From assembly GCF_900129725.1 (NCBI RefSeq), contig NZ_FQWQ01000001.1:1116001-1180000 (forward strand): a DNA stretch of 64,000 nucleotides, written 5' to 3'. Shown in pieces: positions 16,750 through 25,390 of this stretch; the stretch's first letter is position 1, and each line of letters starts with the position of its first letter. Position numbers and translations under genes: made by a program. This DNA is from Chryseolinea serpens. GTDB taxonomy: Bacteria > Bacteroidota > Bacteroidia > Cytophagales > Cyclobacteriaceae. The notes beneath the pieces are model-generated. The model did no database searches. It saw nothing but the letters and a program-made list of their open reading frames with translations, and had not been told where the DNA came from.

Positions 16750-19122
16750 ATGTTCCGTAATTACTTCAAAGTCGCCATCCGAAACCTACTCCGCCAGAAA
16801 GGCTTTTCGTTCATCAACATCTTCGGCCTGGCGCTGGGGATCACGTGTACGGCGCTTATCGGGATGTGGGTCAATGACGAGTTGAGTTATGACCGGTTCC
16901 ACAACGACTATGAGCGGCTATACCGGATCACGGCAACCCTGCCCGAGATGAAGGTGCACGCCGCCGTAACCCCCGCCCCGTTGGCACAGGCGATAAAGAA
17001 CGAGATCCCCGAAGTGGAAGACGTGGTGCGTATCTCCAGCGTGAATCGCGAGCTGATCCAGGTGGGTGACATCAAGTTCGAAGAGGATGGTCTCGTTTTT
17101 GCCGATTCGAATTTCTTCAAGATGTTCAGCTTTCCCCTGATCAAGGGCGACCGCGAAAAAGCCTTGCTGAACCCGGAGGGCATTGTGATCTCCGAAAAAA
17201 TGGCCCTCAAATATTTCGGCACCACCGACGTGCTCGAAAAAACCATCCGCAAAGACAACAAAGAAGACTTCACGGTGACGGCCGTTATGGCCAACATCCC
17301 CGACAACTCTCATTTGCACGTCGATTTTGTCGTGCCCATGCGCTTCCTGGCCCGTACAAACGACGACCTCAAAAAGAACATTTGGGACAACTACAATTGG
17401 TACACCTACTTTAGACTGAGCAGCAAAGCCCCGCAGTCGAAGGCGGGCATTGCGGACCTGGAAAAAAAGATCCAAAACGTCTATAAGAAAAACGAAACCG
17501 TACTAAAGGTAAGCTTCATACTGCAACCGCTGGCGAAGATCCATCTCTATTCCAATTTCCTGGCCGACCTTCCCGGTCACGGCAACGCACAGAACGTATA
17601 CATTTTTATGGTGGTGGCCGTCTTCATCCTGGTGGTGGCATGTCTGAATTTTATGAACCTCGCCACCGCGCGCGCCGCACGACGGGCAAAAGAAGTTGGG
17701 CTGCGCAAAGTGGTGGGTGCCATAAGGCCTCACCTCGTGGGACAGTTCCTCGCCGAGTCGTTGATCGTCGCCTTGCTTTCGCTGGTGCTGGCCTTGCTGC
17801 TGATCTATCTCGCACTCCCCTATTTCAATACACTGGGTGGAAAAAATCTCTCCCTTGATCTTACCAACGTGAGGCTCATCACAGGGCTGTTGGGTATCAC
17901 GGTCGTCACCGGTTTGTTGGCGGGCAGTTACCCGGCGCTCTACCTCTCGGGATTTCTTCCGGCCACGGTGCTGAAAGGAAATTTCAACGGCGGTGGCTCC
18001 GGAAGCTTGTTCCGGAACACCATGGTGGTGATCCAGTTTGCCGTGTCGATCTCCCTGATCGTCGGCACCGCGATCGTCTATCGCCAACTGAAATACATCC
18101 AACACCTGAACCTGGGCTTCGACAAGGAGAACCTGCTGTATGTGCCCATGACCGGCGAGATGTGGGGCAAATATGAATCGATGCGCACCAAGCTCGCCAG
18201 CAACCGGCTGACCAGTCAATACTCCTTTATCTCTGGCCTGCCGACATCTTCTTCCGGCGCCACGGTCAGCGTGGAGTGGAAAGGAAAGGACCCGAACTCG
18301 CAGCCCCTGTTCTACAACACGGCCATCGACGAAAACTTCGAAGAGGTTTTTAAGGCCACCTTCGTGGAGGGCCATGGTTATACTGAAAATGCCAAGGCCG
18401 ATTCCACGAGTATCATCGTGAATCAAGCCGCACTAAAAACGATGGACATGCCGTTGGAGTCCGCCGTGGGAACCAGGATCACGGTGTGGAACAGAGAGCT
18501 CACGATCATTGGCGTGGTGAAGGACTTCAACTTCAAACCTGTTCAGGAGCCTATCGGTCCGATGTTCCTGAATCGCAATACTTGGGGAGGATATGCCATC
18601 GTCCGCACGCTGCCCGGTGAAACGGACAACACCATCAAGGCGCTGGAGCAAATGTGCAAAGAGATCAACCCAAGCTATCCCTTCAACTACAATTTTGTGG
18701 ACCAGGATATTGCCAAATTATACACGTCCGAGCAACGGTTGGGCAACCTGTTCAATGTCTTTGCCGTGTTGGCCATTGTGATCTCTTGTCTTGGGCTGTA
18801 CGGTTTATCGGCTTATCTCGCCGAGCGACGCACGCGCGAATTGGGAATACGCAAAGTGCTTGGTGCTTCAGGATTCCAGTTGGTTTATTTATTGTCAGCG
18901 ACCTTCACCCGCCCCATCCTCATCGCTACGGCCATCGCCGTGCCGCTGGCCTGGTATGGGATGAGTCAATGGCTAAACGGCTTTGCCTTTCATGTGGATA
19001 TTGACTGGACGATCTTCGCTATCGCCTTTGTGTCGGCGCTGATCATTGCCTGGTTGACGGTGAGCTTTGAGTCGATCAAAGCGGCGACGACAAATCCGGT
19101 GAAATCGTTGCGATCGGAATAG
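16750..19122 (+). CDS. MacB/FtsX-type ABC transporter permease
   Basis: A 790-residue permease of the duplicated FtsX kind common in Bacteroidota. The N terminus FRNYFKVAIRNLLRQKG plus a first membrane helix (about 20-45) is followed by a MacB periplasmic domain (about 50-270), three membrane helices with the FtsX signature (ARRAKEVGLRKVVGA), a second periplasmic domain, and a second FtsX bundle with ERRTRELGIRKVLGASGFQL near the C terminus. Such proteins act mechanically with an ATPase in export or envelope remodelling. No ATPase partner is encoded next to it, so it probably pairs with a subunit encoded elsewhere. The substrate is unknown. Confidence 0.88.
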   Translation: MFRNYFKVAIRNLLRQKGFSFINIFGLALGITCTALIGMWVNDELSYDRFHNDYERLYRITATLPEMKVHAAVTPAPLAQAIKNEIPEVEDVVRISSVNRELIQVGDIKFEEDGLVFADSNFFKMFSFPLIKGDREKALLNPEGIVISEKMALKYFGTTDVLEKTIRKDNKEDFTVTAVMANIPDNSHLHVDFVVPMRFLARTNDDLKKNIWDNYNWYTYFRLSSKAPQSKAGIADLEKKIQNVYKKNETVLKVSFILQPLAKIHLYSNFLADLPGHGNAQNVYIFMVVAVFILVVACLNFMNLATARAARRAKEVGLRKVVGAIRPHLVGQFLAESLIVALLSLVLALLLIYLALPYFNTLGGKNLSLDLTNVRLITGLLGITVVTGLLAGSYPALYLSGFLPATVLKGNFNGGGSGSLFRNTMVVIQFAVSISLIVGTAIVYRQLKYIQHLNLGFDKENLLYVPMTGEMWGKYESMRTKLASNRLTSQYSFISGLPTSSSGATVSVEWKGKDPNSQPLFYNTAIDENFEEVFKATFVEGHGYTENAKADSTSIIVNQAALKTMDMPLESAVGTRITVWNRELTIIGVVKDFNFKPVQEPIGPMFLNRNTWGGYAIVRTLPGETDNTIKALEQMCKEINPSYPFNYNFVDQDIAKLYTSEQRLGNLFNVFAVLAIVISCLGLYGLSAYLAERRTRELGIRKVLGASGFQLVYLLSATFTRPILIATAIAVPLAWYGMSQWLNGFAFHVDIDWTIFAIAFVSALIIAWLTVSFESIKAATTNPVKSLRSE

Positions 19123-19365
19123 ATCCTGAAGGAATTTTCTGCGTTATTTTTATAGCACAAGCCTCAAGGGCTGTGGCTGTGGTACGGAGTCTTTTGGTTT
19201 GGGCTGTCTAGACTTATTCTGAGCTTTTTATGGCCCTGGCCTACCTATGGTTCGTCTACGTACGGCCCCATCTATGACTTATCTATAGCTTGACACGGAC
19301 GGGCAATGGTCTCACAACGGTTCCGTAACGTTTGATAGTTGCCGTTGCGGGTAGTGTGACCAAAA

Positions 19366-21366
19366 CTAAAATATCTGATCAGTCGAATAAGTGAAAAAAT
19401 CATCTTCCGCTTCGCGTATTTTTCTTTGCACGTCATCATAACGTGGTTCCAATGGAATAAGCCATTCTCCCTCAAAATCAATTAGTCCATAGCAACTATC
19501 CCCATAAACGATATACCCATATCCATACGGATCCTCGTCGCAAACGGAAAAATCGCAAGGAATTATCACCTTGCCCGACGCATCGATTACACCTTCGAAC
19601 TCCTCGTTCCGTTGCCCTCCGGGAGTGTCGATTTTCTTGGACTGTACAACGATGGCCTGTTTGTGCGCATTCATCTCGGATTTTATTTTAGTAAAGCGAG
19701 GCGGAAGATTGATCACTTCGCCGTCGAGCGATAAGAACGAAGAACGTCCCTGTGACCATTGAGGATGCAGTTCTATCTTTATATAACCGTTTATGAATTT
19801 TTCTCCGGCCCGGCTAAGGCTATAAGTCGGATTTTCTTCCAATACGCCATGATCTATCGCAAGCGTATCGATCTTCCCGGTTTTTAAATTGAACAGTACA
19901 TATCTGTATTTCCACGGTTGAAAATCCGGATAACGGGCAAACAAATCGATTTTTTTTTCATGCGCGGAGTCGGGCTTTTTCAATTCGTACTTCTCAAGCC
20001 AATACGACCTCTCGCTGCCGGAAAGCGAATGAAATCTAGGATTAGTTAATTCTATAAAGGCCATACCGTCCGAAGTGACCTTTATGTCCCTGATACGTTC
20101 ATTAGGATGTATTATCCATTCGCCCTTTGCGTTGACTACACTATTCCCTCTCTCCTCATAAACGACACCAAAATTATTATAATAAGATAGTACCCGGCCG
20201 TTATAGACAGTATCACCCGATACCATGTTTATCAGCAAGGACCCGTGTTCTTTTGAGCTAGAATGCTTATCGACAACAGCCATATTGTCCTCTGAAATGT
20301 GATAACCCGCATTTTTTCTGAATGGAATGATTATGTTTCCACGATAATCAAAACATGCACTCTGTTGGTCCTTGCGTATTATAAGATAGTCCCCCTGGTG
20401 ATCAATGGCATCATACAGGGGCGGTATGATGGCCTTGCCCCTCGCCGTAAATAGACCGCACTTTTCCTGACAAATCAAGAGATAGCTTCGTTTTCCTGGA
20501 GGCCTTAACACAGTCACACGCTCAACGGGTTCGCGAATGATGGCATTGAAACTCAAATCCAGGATACGCGTTTTTCGAAGTTTTTCTTCATAATAAGTGA
20601 TCAACCCCAAATCCGGGATAACCCCGACCCTCGGGGTTAAAAACCTCATCACGTTCCACTTGTTGAAAACCGAATCAAGGTTCAAGTTGGCCGACCGTAT
20701 GAGTGGATTTGACGCATTCAACTTCAATACAAAAAGTGTGGTTCTATGGATGGGATCCAACCCGCGTACCTCTATATATCTTTTTCTGCGAACAACAATC
20801 GCGTACTTTAAGTGTTTAAATCGCCTGTATCCGGCCTCATAGGAATTGCTACTAAACGTATATCGACCCGCCTCTAATTGCACTTCAAATTTCGGAGTTC
20901 TTTCTTTTGAGTATTCGATTCTCACTTCGCGATTCTCATCATAGGAATATGCGTCGAGTTTCTTATAGTCTGAGGTTCGCTTGAAAGTTCCTTCCTTGCG
21001 AGGAGAGACAGCATTCTTCTCATAAAAAATCTTTGTCTTTAAAAGGCCATCTGCTCCGAAGTATTTCTCACAAAAAAGCAAACTATCCCTTGCCGGCAAA
21101 GAATCCCTTCGCACAAGCCTACCCCGTTTATCAAAATTATCGCGAACGGTACAATGGAGCCTTCTTCGGTATTTTTCACTCCGATGGTCAAAGAGATAAT
21201 AATGGATATAGCGGACGGTCGTTCTGTCCTTGATCTTGCCATTTCTATAGTGGGTCTCAACTGTCGTAAGGCTGTCAATGGTCTCTTGCTGGGAGTATGC
21301 CGTCACGACGAAGATAGAAAGAAAGCTTGCCAGAAGAACGGGTGTATGCTTGGGCCAGGAACTCAT
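19366..21366 (-). CDS. Secreted WG-repeat protein
   Basis: A 666-residue protein with an N-terminal signal peptide (about 1-25, ending VVTAYSQQ). The N-terminal part has MORN-like toxin-repeat-type segments (HYRNGKIKDRTTVRY, CEKYFGADGLLKTKIFYEKN). The middle and C-terminal parts contain WG beta-propeller-type repeats, seen as GLFTARGKAIIPPLYDAI, ACFDYRGNIIIPF and CYGLIDFEGEWLIPLEPRYD. These repeats are structural and usually bind other proteins; no enzymatic residues are visible. It has no operon partner: the upstream gene on the same strand is 154 bp away. The role is unknown. Confidence 0.75.
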   Translation of the reverse strand: MSSWPKHTPVLLASFLSIFVVTAYSQQETIDSLTTVETHYRNGKIKDRTTVRYIHYYLFDHRSEKYRRRLHCTVRDNFDKRGRLVRRDSLPARDSLLFCEKYFGADGLLKTKIFYEKNAVSPRKEGTFKRTSDYKKLDAYSYDENREVRIEYSKERTPKFEVQLEAGRYTFSSNSYEAGYRRFKHLKYAIVVRRKRYIEVRGLDPIHRTTLFVLKLNASNPLIRSANLNLDSVFNKWNVMRFLTPRVGVIPDLGLITYYEEKLRKTRILDLSFNAIIREPVERVTVLRPPGKRSYLLICQEKCGLFTARGKAIIPPLYDAIDHQGDYLIIRKDQQSACFDYRGNIIIPFRKNAGYHISEDNMAVVDKHSSSKEHGSLLINMVSGDTVYNGRVLSYYNNFGVVYEERGNSVVNAKGEWIIHPNERIRDIKVTSDGMAFIELTNPRFHSLSGSERSYWLEKYELKKPDSAHEKKIDLFARYPDFQPWKYRYVLFNLKTGKIDTLAIDHGVLEENPTYSLSRAGEKFINGYIKIELHPQWSQGRSSFLSLDGEVINLPPRFTKIKSEMNAHKQAIVVQSKKIDTPGGQRNEEFEGVIDASGKVIIPCDFSVCDEDPYGYGYIVYGDSCYGLIDFEGEWLIPLEPRYDDVQRKIREAEDDFFTYSTDQIF

Positions 21367-21520
21367 TTGTTATGCAAAAAGTGCAGCAAATATACACACT
21401 TTAGGAGTCCCTCGCTCATCGAAGAGTTTTGTCAAAAATGACAGAGAGGCAAACCATAAACATCATTTTTGGCTGCACAGGTTCATCAGCCCCTTCAGTG
21501 GGATTCTTATGGTGTTTAAA

Positions 21521-21889
21521 TCACTTCTTTTGCTCCAGCACCGGTCGTGGGTCGAAGACTACTTTGAACCAGCTGATCTTTCCATTTTCCACGCGATACC
21601 ACCCACTGCAAAACACCGTAACGCCCGACATCGTGATGTCATAGAAAACGCTGACATCGGTGATGTCGGCGAAAGCTTTTTTGACGTCGTATTTCAGACG
21701 CATTTTTTTCATGTCTTCGATATAAATGTCGGCGCCTTCGCGGGTGCCGAGGACGCCGGTGAAGGTCATGTCGTCGTGGAGTTGTTCGCGGGCGGTGGCG
21801 AAGTCTTCGTCGTTGAGGGATTGGATGAAGAGGAGTACTACTTCGCGGGCGGTGACGGGTGAGATGAGAATTTCGTTTTCCTGGGTCAT
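21521..21889 (-). CDS. SnoaL/NTF2-like protein
   Basis: A 122-residue single-domain protein fitting the SnoaL/NTF2 cone fold. A long N-terminal helix (REVVLLFIQSLNDEDFATAR) is followed by DDMTFTGVLGTREGADIYIEDM and by curved strands ending GWYRVENGKISWFKVVFDPR, a typical SnoaL-like close. Members are small polyketide cyclases, isomerases or ligand-binding proteins; no specific activity can be assigned. It stands alone between non-coding stretches. Confidence 0.78.
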   Translation of the reverse strand: MTQENEILISPVTAREVVLLFIQSLNDEDFATAREQLHDDMTFTGVLGTREGADIYIEDMKKMRLKYDVKKAFADITDVSVFYDITMSGVTVFCSGWYRVENGKISWFKVVFDPRPVLEQKK

Positions 21890-22061
21890 GGCGGTTGGGC
21901 TTTATTGAATAGTGAAGATACAATATCGTGCCATGATCTATGAGCGTGATGCACCTTGTTTTCTGAGGATATATCCATTTTGAGATTCGGAGAGGCTTGT
22001 TCGCCTGTGTTTCAGGGGCGACGGAGTGAGCATTTTTCTCTACATCATTCTATGTCCGGCC

Positions 22062-22175
22062 AGGGATAGTAGTGGAAAGCCCGAAGTGCGCGGGCTCAAG
22101 CGTGGACGGACTTGGAACGGATAGCCCGACCCGAGGCCTCCGAGGGGGCCGCCAAATGTTCTTCGGCCTCCCACA
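22062..22175. other. Structured non-coding element, possible Bacteroidota intergenic repeat
   Basis: The only gene-free stretch between 21890 and 22367 holds a GC-rich block with internal symmetry. Two similar phrases, GGATAGTAGTGGAAAGCCCG and GGAACGGATAGCCCGACCCG, flank a perfect 6-bp hairpin, AGCCCG (22079-22084) with CGGGCT (22092-22097). GGCC-rich pairing lies further along. I recall similar phrases in many Bacteroidota intergenic regions, but that is memory and not a search. No reading frame with coding character was seen. Strand and function are undecided. Confidence 0.35.
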
Positions 22176-22318
22176 TTCAAAGTATGGCTCGCGAACCTTG
22201 TCAGAACTAAAGCCTTAAAAGATCCGGGCTTTAGCCTTGACCTCTCCCGCTGTTGCCCTCAACCACGACGATAGCTTCATCGCTATCCTTTGCGTGACTG
22301 CCACGCTATCACCGTGGT

Positions 22319-22340
22319 CAGTCCGCCAGTTGGCGGACAG
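22319..22340. terminator. Hairpin beyond the nitrate-transport operon end
   Basis: A perfect 8-bp inverted repeat, GTCCGCCA (22321-22328) and TGGCGGAC (22331-22338), lies 30 bp past the stop codon of the last gene of the ABC operon. The flanking DNA contains further short repeats such as GATAGC/GCTATC. There is no T-run, so it is a weak terminator candidate or an RNA 3'-end protection hairpin. Confidence 0.3.
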
Positions 22341-22367
22341 GGCCGTGGAGTTCCTTTTGGAAATATC

Positions 22368-23189
22368 CTATGCCGCCTTCTCTTCTTCTTTATAGAACTC
22401 GGATTCTTCCAATGCCACTTTCTCTACCAACAAGCTGAGCAGTCGTTCACGAATCGTTCGATACTCCGGAAGATTCACCGTATCTTTTTTATTCCGGGGA
22501 CGCGGCAAATTTACTTCCTCAATCTCGCGAATCGTCGCGGCCGGACCGTTGTTCATGACGACAATCCGATCGGAAAGAAATACGGCCTCTTCAATATCGT
22601 GAGTTACCATAACAATCGTTTTAGAGCGATGCGTCAGGTTCCATAATTTCAATAGCTCGATGTGAAGGGAAGCTTTGGTCAATGCATCCAGTGCACCAAA
22701 CGGCTCGTCTAGTAAAAGAACCTCCGGATCAATGGCGAATGCCCGGGCGATGGCAACACGTTGCTTCATGCCACCAGAAATTTGCTTTGGATACTTCTCC
22801 CGATGTTCCCAGAGGTTCACCATCTTCAGATACTTTTCAACTACTTCATGCTTCTCTGCTTTGCTCTTATTTTTCAATGCGGCGTCCACCGCTTCGAAAA
22901 TATTTTGATACACGGTCAGCCACGGAAGCAGGGAATAGTTTTGAAAAACGATGCCACGGTCAGGTCCGGGCCCTTTTATTTCTTTGCCATTTAATACCAC
23001 TTTTCCTTTTGTTGGAAAGACCATCCCTCCTATGGCGTTCATGATGGTCGACTTCCCACAACCTGAATGGCCAATGATTGAAATGATCTGTCCCTTTTCA
23101 ACTTCCAGGTTGATATCGTTCACGGCTACAAATTTGCCTTTCAACGTATGGAAGGCTATTTCCATATTTTCAATTTTCAGATAGCTCAT
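22368..23189 (-). CDS. Nitrate-type ABC transporter ATP-binding protein (NrtD/SsuB-like)
   Basis: A 273-residue cytoplasmic ATPase that powers uptake by the adjacent permease and binding protein. Walker A is GHSGCGKST (40-48), the ABC signature is ISGGMKQR (about 137-144), Walker B is VLLLDEPFGALD (about 157-168), and the H-loop lies in MVTHDIEEAVFLSDR. The sequence matches the nitrate/sulfonate/taurine class (NrtD, TauB, SsuB). The nitrate reading depends on the NrtA-like binding protein in the same operon. It starts 11 bp after the permease stop. Confidence 0.93.
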   Translation of the reverse strand: MSYLKIENMEIAFHTLKGKFVAVNDINLEVEKGQIISIIGHSGCGKSTIMNAIGGMVFPTKGKVVLNGKEIKGPGPDRGIVFQNYSLLPWLTVYQNIFEAVDAALKNKSKAEKHEVVEKYLKMVNLWEHREKYPKQISGGMKQRVAIARAFAIDPEVLLLDEPFGALDALTKASLHIELLKLWNLTHRSKTIVMVTHDIEEAVFLSDRIVVMNNGPAATIREIEEVNLPRPRNKKDTVNLPEYRTIRERLLSLLVEKVALEESEFYKEEEKAA

Positions 23190-23200
23190 ACTAATTTCAG

Positions 23201-24073
23201 TTAGATTGAATACGTCACTTTCTTTTCCAAATACGAGAAGCCCCAGTCGAGCAGCAATCCTACCAACCCAATGATCAGTATTGCCGAGATCACGCGTTCA
23301 AGGCTTAAAGCATTCCAACTGTCCCACACAAAAAATCCTATGCCCATTCCACCGGAAAGCATTTCACCCGCCACGATCACCAGCCACGCCACGCCGATGC
23401 TCAGTCGTAGCCCCGTGATCATGTGCGGAAGACTATAGGGAATTAAGACCTTTGTGAGGTACTTCCACCTTGAAAACCCAAAGGCTTTGGCTACATTTTT
23501 ATGGTCGTCCGGAATGGAAGCTACTCCAAAAGATGTATTGATGAGCGTGGGCCATAGGGATGTAATCACAATGATAAAGACCGTTGCATGGCTTGCCGAC
23601 TGGAATGCAACGAGGCCGATGGGGAACCAGGCCAAGGGAGACACGGGTTTCAAAATCTGCACGATGGGATAAAATACTTTCCGGCAAAAAGAGTTGGAAC
23701 CCATCAACACTCCAATGGGTATGGCGATGAACGATCCCAATAAAAATCCCGTAAATACCCGGCTTAACGAACTAAACAATTGCAAGGCTATGCCTTTTTC
23801 GTTCGGTCCATAGTCGTAAAAGGGGTCGCTTATCAATTCCAAAAAAACGACCGACGTAGCTTTAGGGCCGGGAAGTTCTCCTTTTGTGATCAGGCTGATG
23901 AAATACCAAAATCCGATCAGCCCGACAAATCCCAAAAGGTTATAGGAAAGGCCAACCAGTACCGATGCCATTTTTCTCAAAACAGGTTGCCACCTGGATG
24001 ACGAAGGGGAAGCATTATTCTCTTTTGTCAATTCGCCCGCCACAGCGGTGGGGATGTCAATTGCTCTTTTCAT
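23201..24073 (-). CDS. Nitrate-type ABC transporter permease (NrtB-like)
   Basis: A 290-residue inner-membrane permease with about six membrane helices. The EAA loop that docks with the ATPase is visible as AKAFGFSRWKYLTKVLIPYS. The N terminus has a cytoplasmic stretch of about 45 residues before the first helix. It belongs to the NrtB/SsuC/TauC class and sits between the binding protein and the ATPase, so it completes a standard importer. Confidence 0.92.
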   Translation of the reverse strand: MKRAIDIPTAVAGELTKENNASPSSSRWQPVLRKMASVLVGLSYNLLGFVGLIGFWYFISLITKGELPGPKATSVVFLELISDPFYDYGPNEKGIALQLFSSLSRVFTGFLLGSFIAIPIGVLMGSNSFCRKVFYPIVQILKPVSPLAWFPIGLVAFQSASHATVFIIVITSLWPTLINTSFGVASIPDDHKNVAKAFGFSRWKYLTKVLIPYSLPHMITGLRLSIGVAWLVIVAGEMLSGGMGIGFFVWDSWNALSLERVISAILIIGLVGLLLDWGFSYLEKKVTYSI

Positions 24074-24125
24074 ACTGCTTTTTTTTAGTTACCCTCCGTC
24101 CTGTTGACGAAGGGTAATCTGATTC

Positions 24126-25373
24126 CTATTGATTAATGCTATTCACTTGCTTCAAATAATCAGCGGGCGCGTTCGGATCAAACTTTGCCTTATCCAGATC
24201 GATGACAAAAGGTTTCATATCATCCTCCGGAATTTTGATCTTCATACTCGTGGCCACCTCCTTATACAGGTCCTGCAAAATAAGTTTATCGGCAATCGCA
24301 TTGTAGTCGGGCGCTTCTTTGAGATAATCAAACCGCATGTACTGCGCCATGAACCAGATCGCATGTGATTTTCGTGGAAGATTGGTTTCACCATTACGGT
24401 GGAAAAGCATGTAATTGTCCCTGTAGATCTCTATTCCCTGATCACATCCTAAATTGTAATCCCCCATAAGCCTGGCTTCAATAACATCTGCGGGAGCATT
24501 TACATACGGCAATTTGCCAATGATCTCTGCTGCTCTTTTTCTGTTCGCGCGGTTATCCAGCCACTTGCATGCTTCCAGCACAGCCTTCATTACATTTTTC
24601 AGATCTTCGCGTCTGGTTTCGCTGAATTTTTTGTTTACCACCAACGCTTTTTCAGGGTGATGCTTCCAGATATCCTGCGTGGAAATTTCTGTAAACCCTA
24701 TCCCTTGCTTAACCGCGACCCCATTCCACGGTTCCCCAACACAATAACCATCCATGTTACCCACCTTCATGTTGGCCACCATTTGAGGTGGCGGGATCGT
24801 GATGATCTTAGCAGTCTTCTGGCTAACGTTCGCAGCCGCTAACCAATAGCGCAGCCAGACATCGTGGGTACCCCCTGGAAAGGTCATGGCGAATGTAACT
24901 TCTTTATCAGCCTTCAGTTTAGCCGCCACGACAGACGCCACTTTGCCGGTCTGTTTAAAACCTACTTTGCCACAAAAATCCTTCGACAAGGTGATGGCCT
25001 GACCGTTGTTATTCAGGATCATCGCCACTTTCATTTCCGAGCCTGCCTTACCTCCTATCCCTGTGTAGACCGAAAATGGCATGCTGAAAAGACAATGGGC
25101 TCCATCCAATTCACCGGTTAAAATTTTATCTCTGACATTCGCCCAGGAAGCTTCTTTCGTTACCTCCACGTTTACACCGTATTTTTCAAATAAGCCAAGC
25201 TCCTTGGCCATAATGATTGGCGCACAATCCGTCAGGGGAATAAATCCAAGCCGAATGACCTCTTTTTCACTCACATCATTTTTAACCGGCGCGGCTGAAG
25301 CCAGTACCAATACGATAAAGGGGAGCACGAACCAGGAGAAAGTTGCTTTTAAATAATAGGTTATGTTTTTCAT
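24126..25373 (-). CDS. NrtA/CmpA-like nitrate-binding protein
   Basis: A 415-residue periplasmic solute-binding protein. A signal sequence (about 1-28) is followed by IRLGFIPLTDCAPIIMAKEL, the classic opening of NrtA/CmpA proteins, then ANVRDKILTGELDGAHCLFS and MPFSVYTGIGG, and later KVGNMDGYCVGEPWNGVAV. These are diagnostic for nitrate or bicarbonate binding proteins as opposed to taurine or sulfonate ones. It lacks a Cys lipobox and so is probably soluble or anchored through the signal. Nitrate is more likely than bicarbonate because of the narK-like remnant upstream. Confidence 0.9.
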   Translation of the reverse strand: MKNITYYLKATFSWFVLPFIVLVLASAAPVKNDVSEKEVIRLGFIPLTDCAPIIMAKELGLFEKYGVNVEVTKEASWANVRDKILTGELDGAHCLFSMPFSVYTGIGGKAGSEMKVAMILNNNGQAITLSKDFCGKVGFKQTGKVASVVAAKLKADKEVTFAMTFPGGTHDVWLRYWLAAANVSQKTAKIITIPPPQMVANMKVGNMDGYCVGEPWNGVAVKQGIGFTEISTQDIWKHHPEKALVVNKKFSETRREDLKNVMKAVLEACKWLDNRANRKRAAEIIGKLPYVNAPADVIEARLMGDYNLGCDQGIEIYRDNYMLFHRNGETNLPRKSHAIWFMAQYMRFDYLKEAPDYNAIADKLILQDLYKEVATSMKIKIPEDDMKPFVIDLDKAKFDPNAPADYLKQVNSINQ

Positions 25374-25390
25374 GATCGTTTCGGTTTAGG

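Noticed and set aside
21154-21862. Overlapping plus-strand frames opposite the SnoaL-like gene and the start of the WG-repeat gene
   Set aside because: They are antisense to well-formed proteins and lack any motif.
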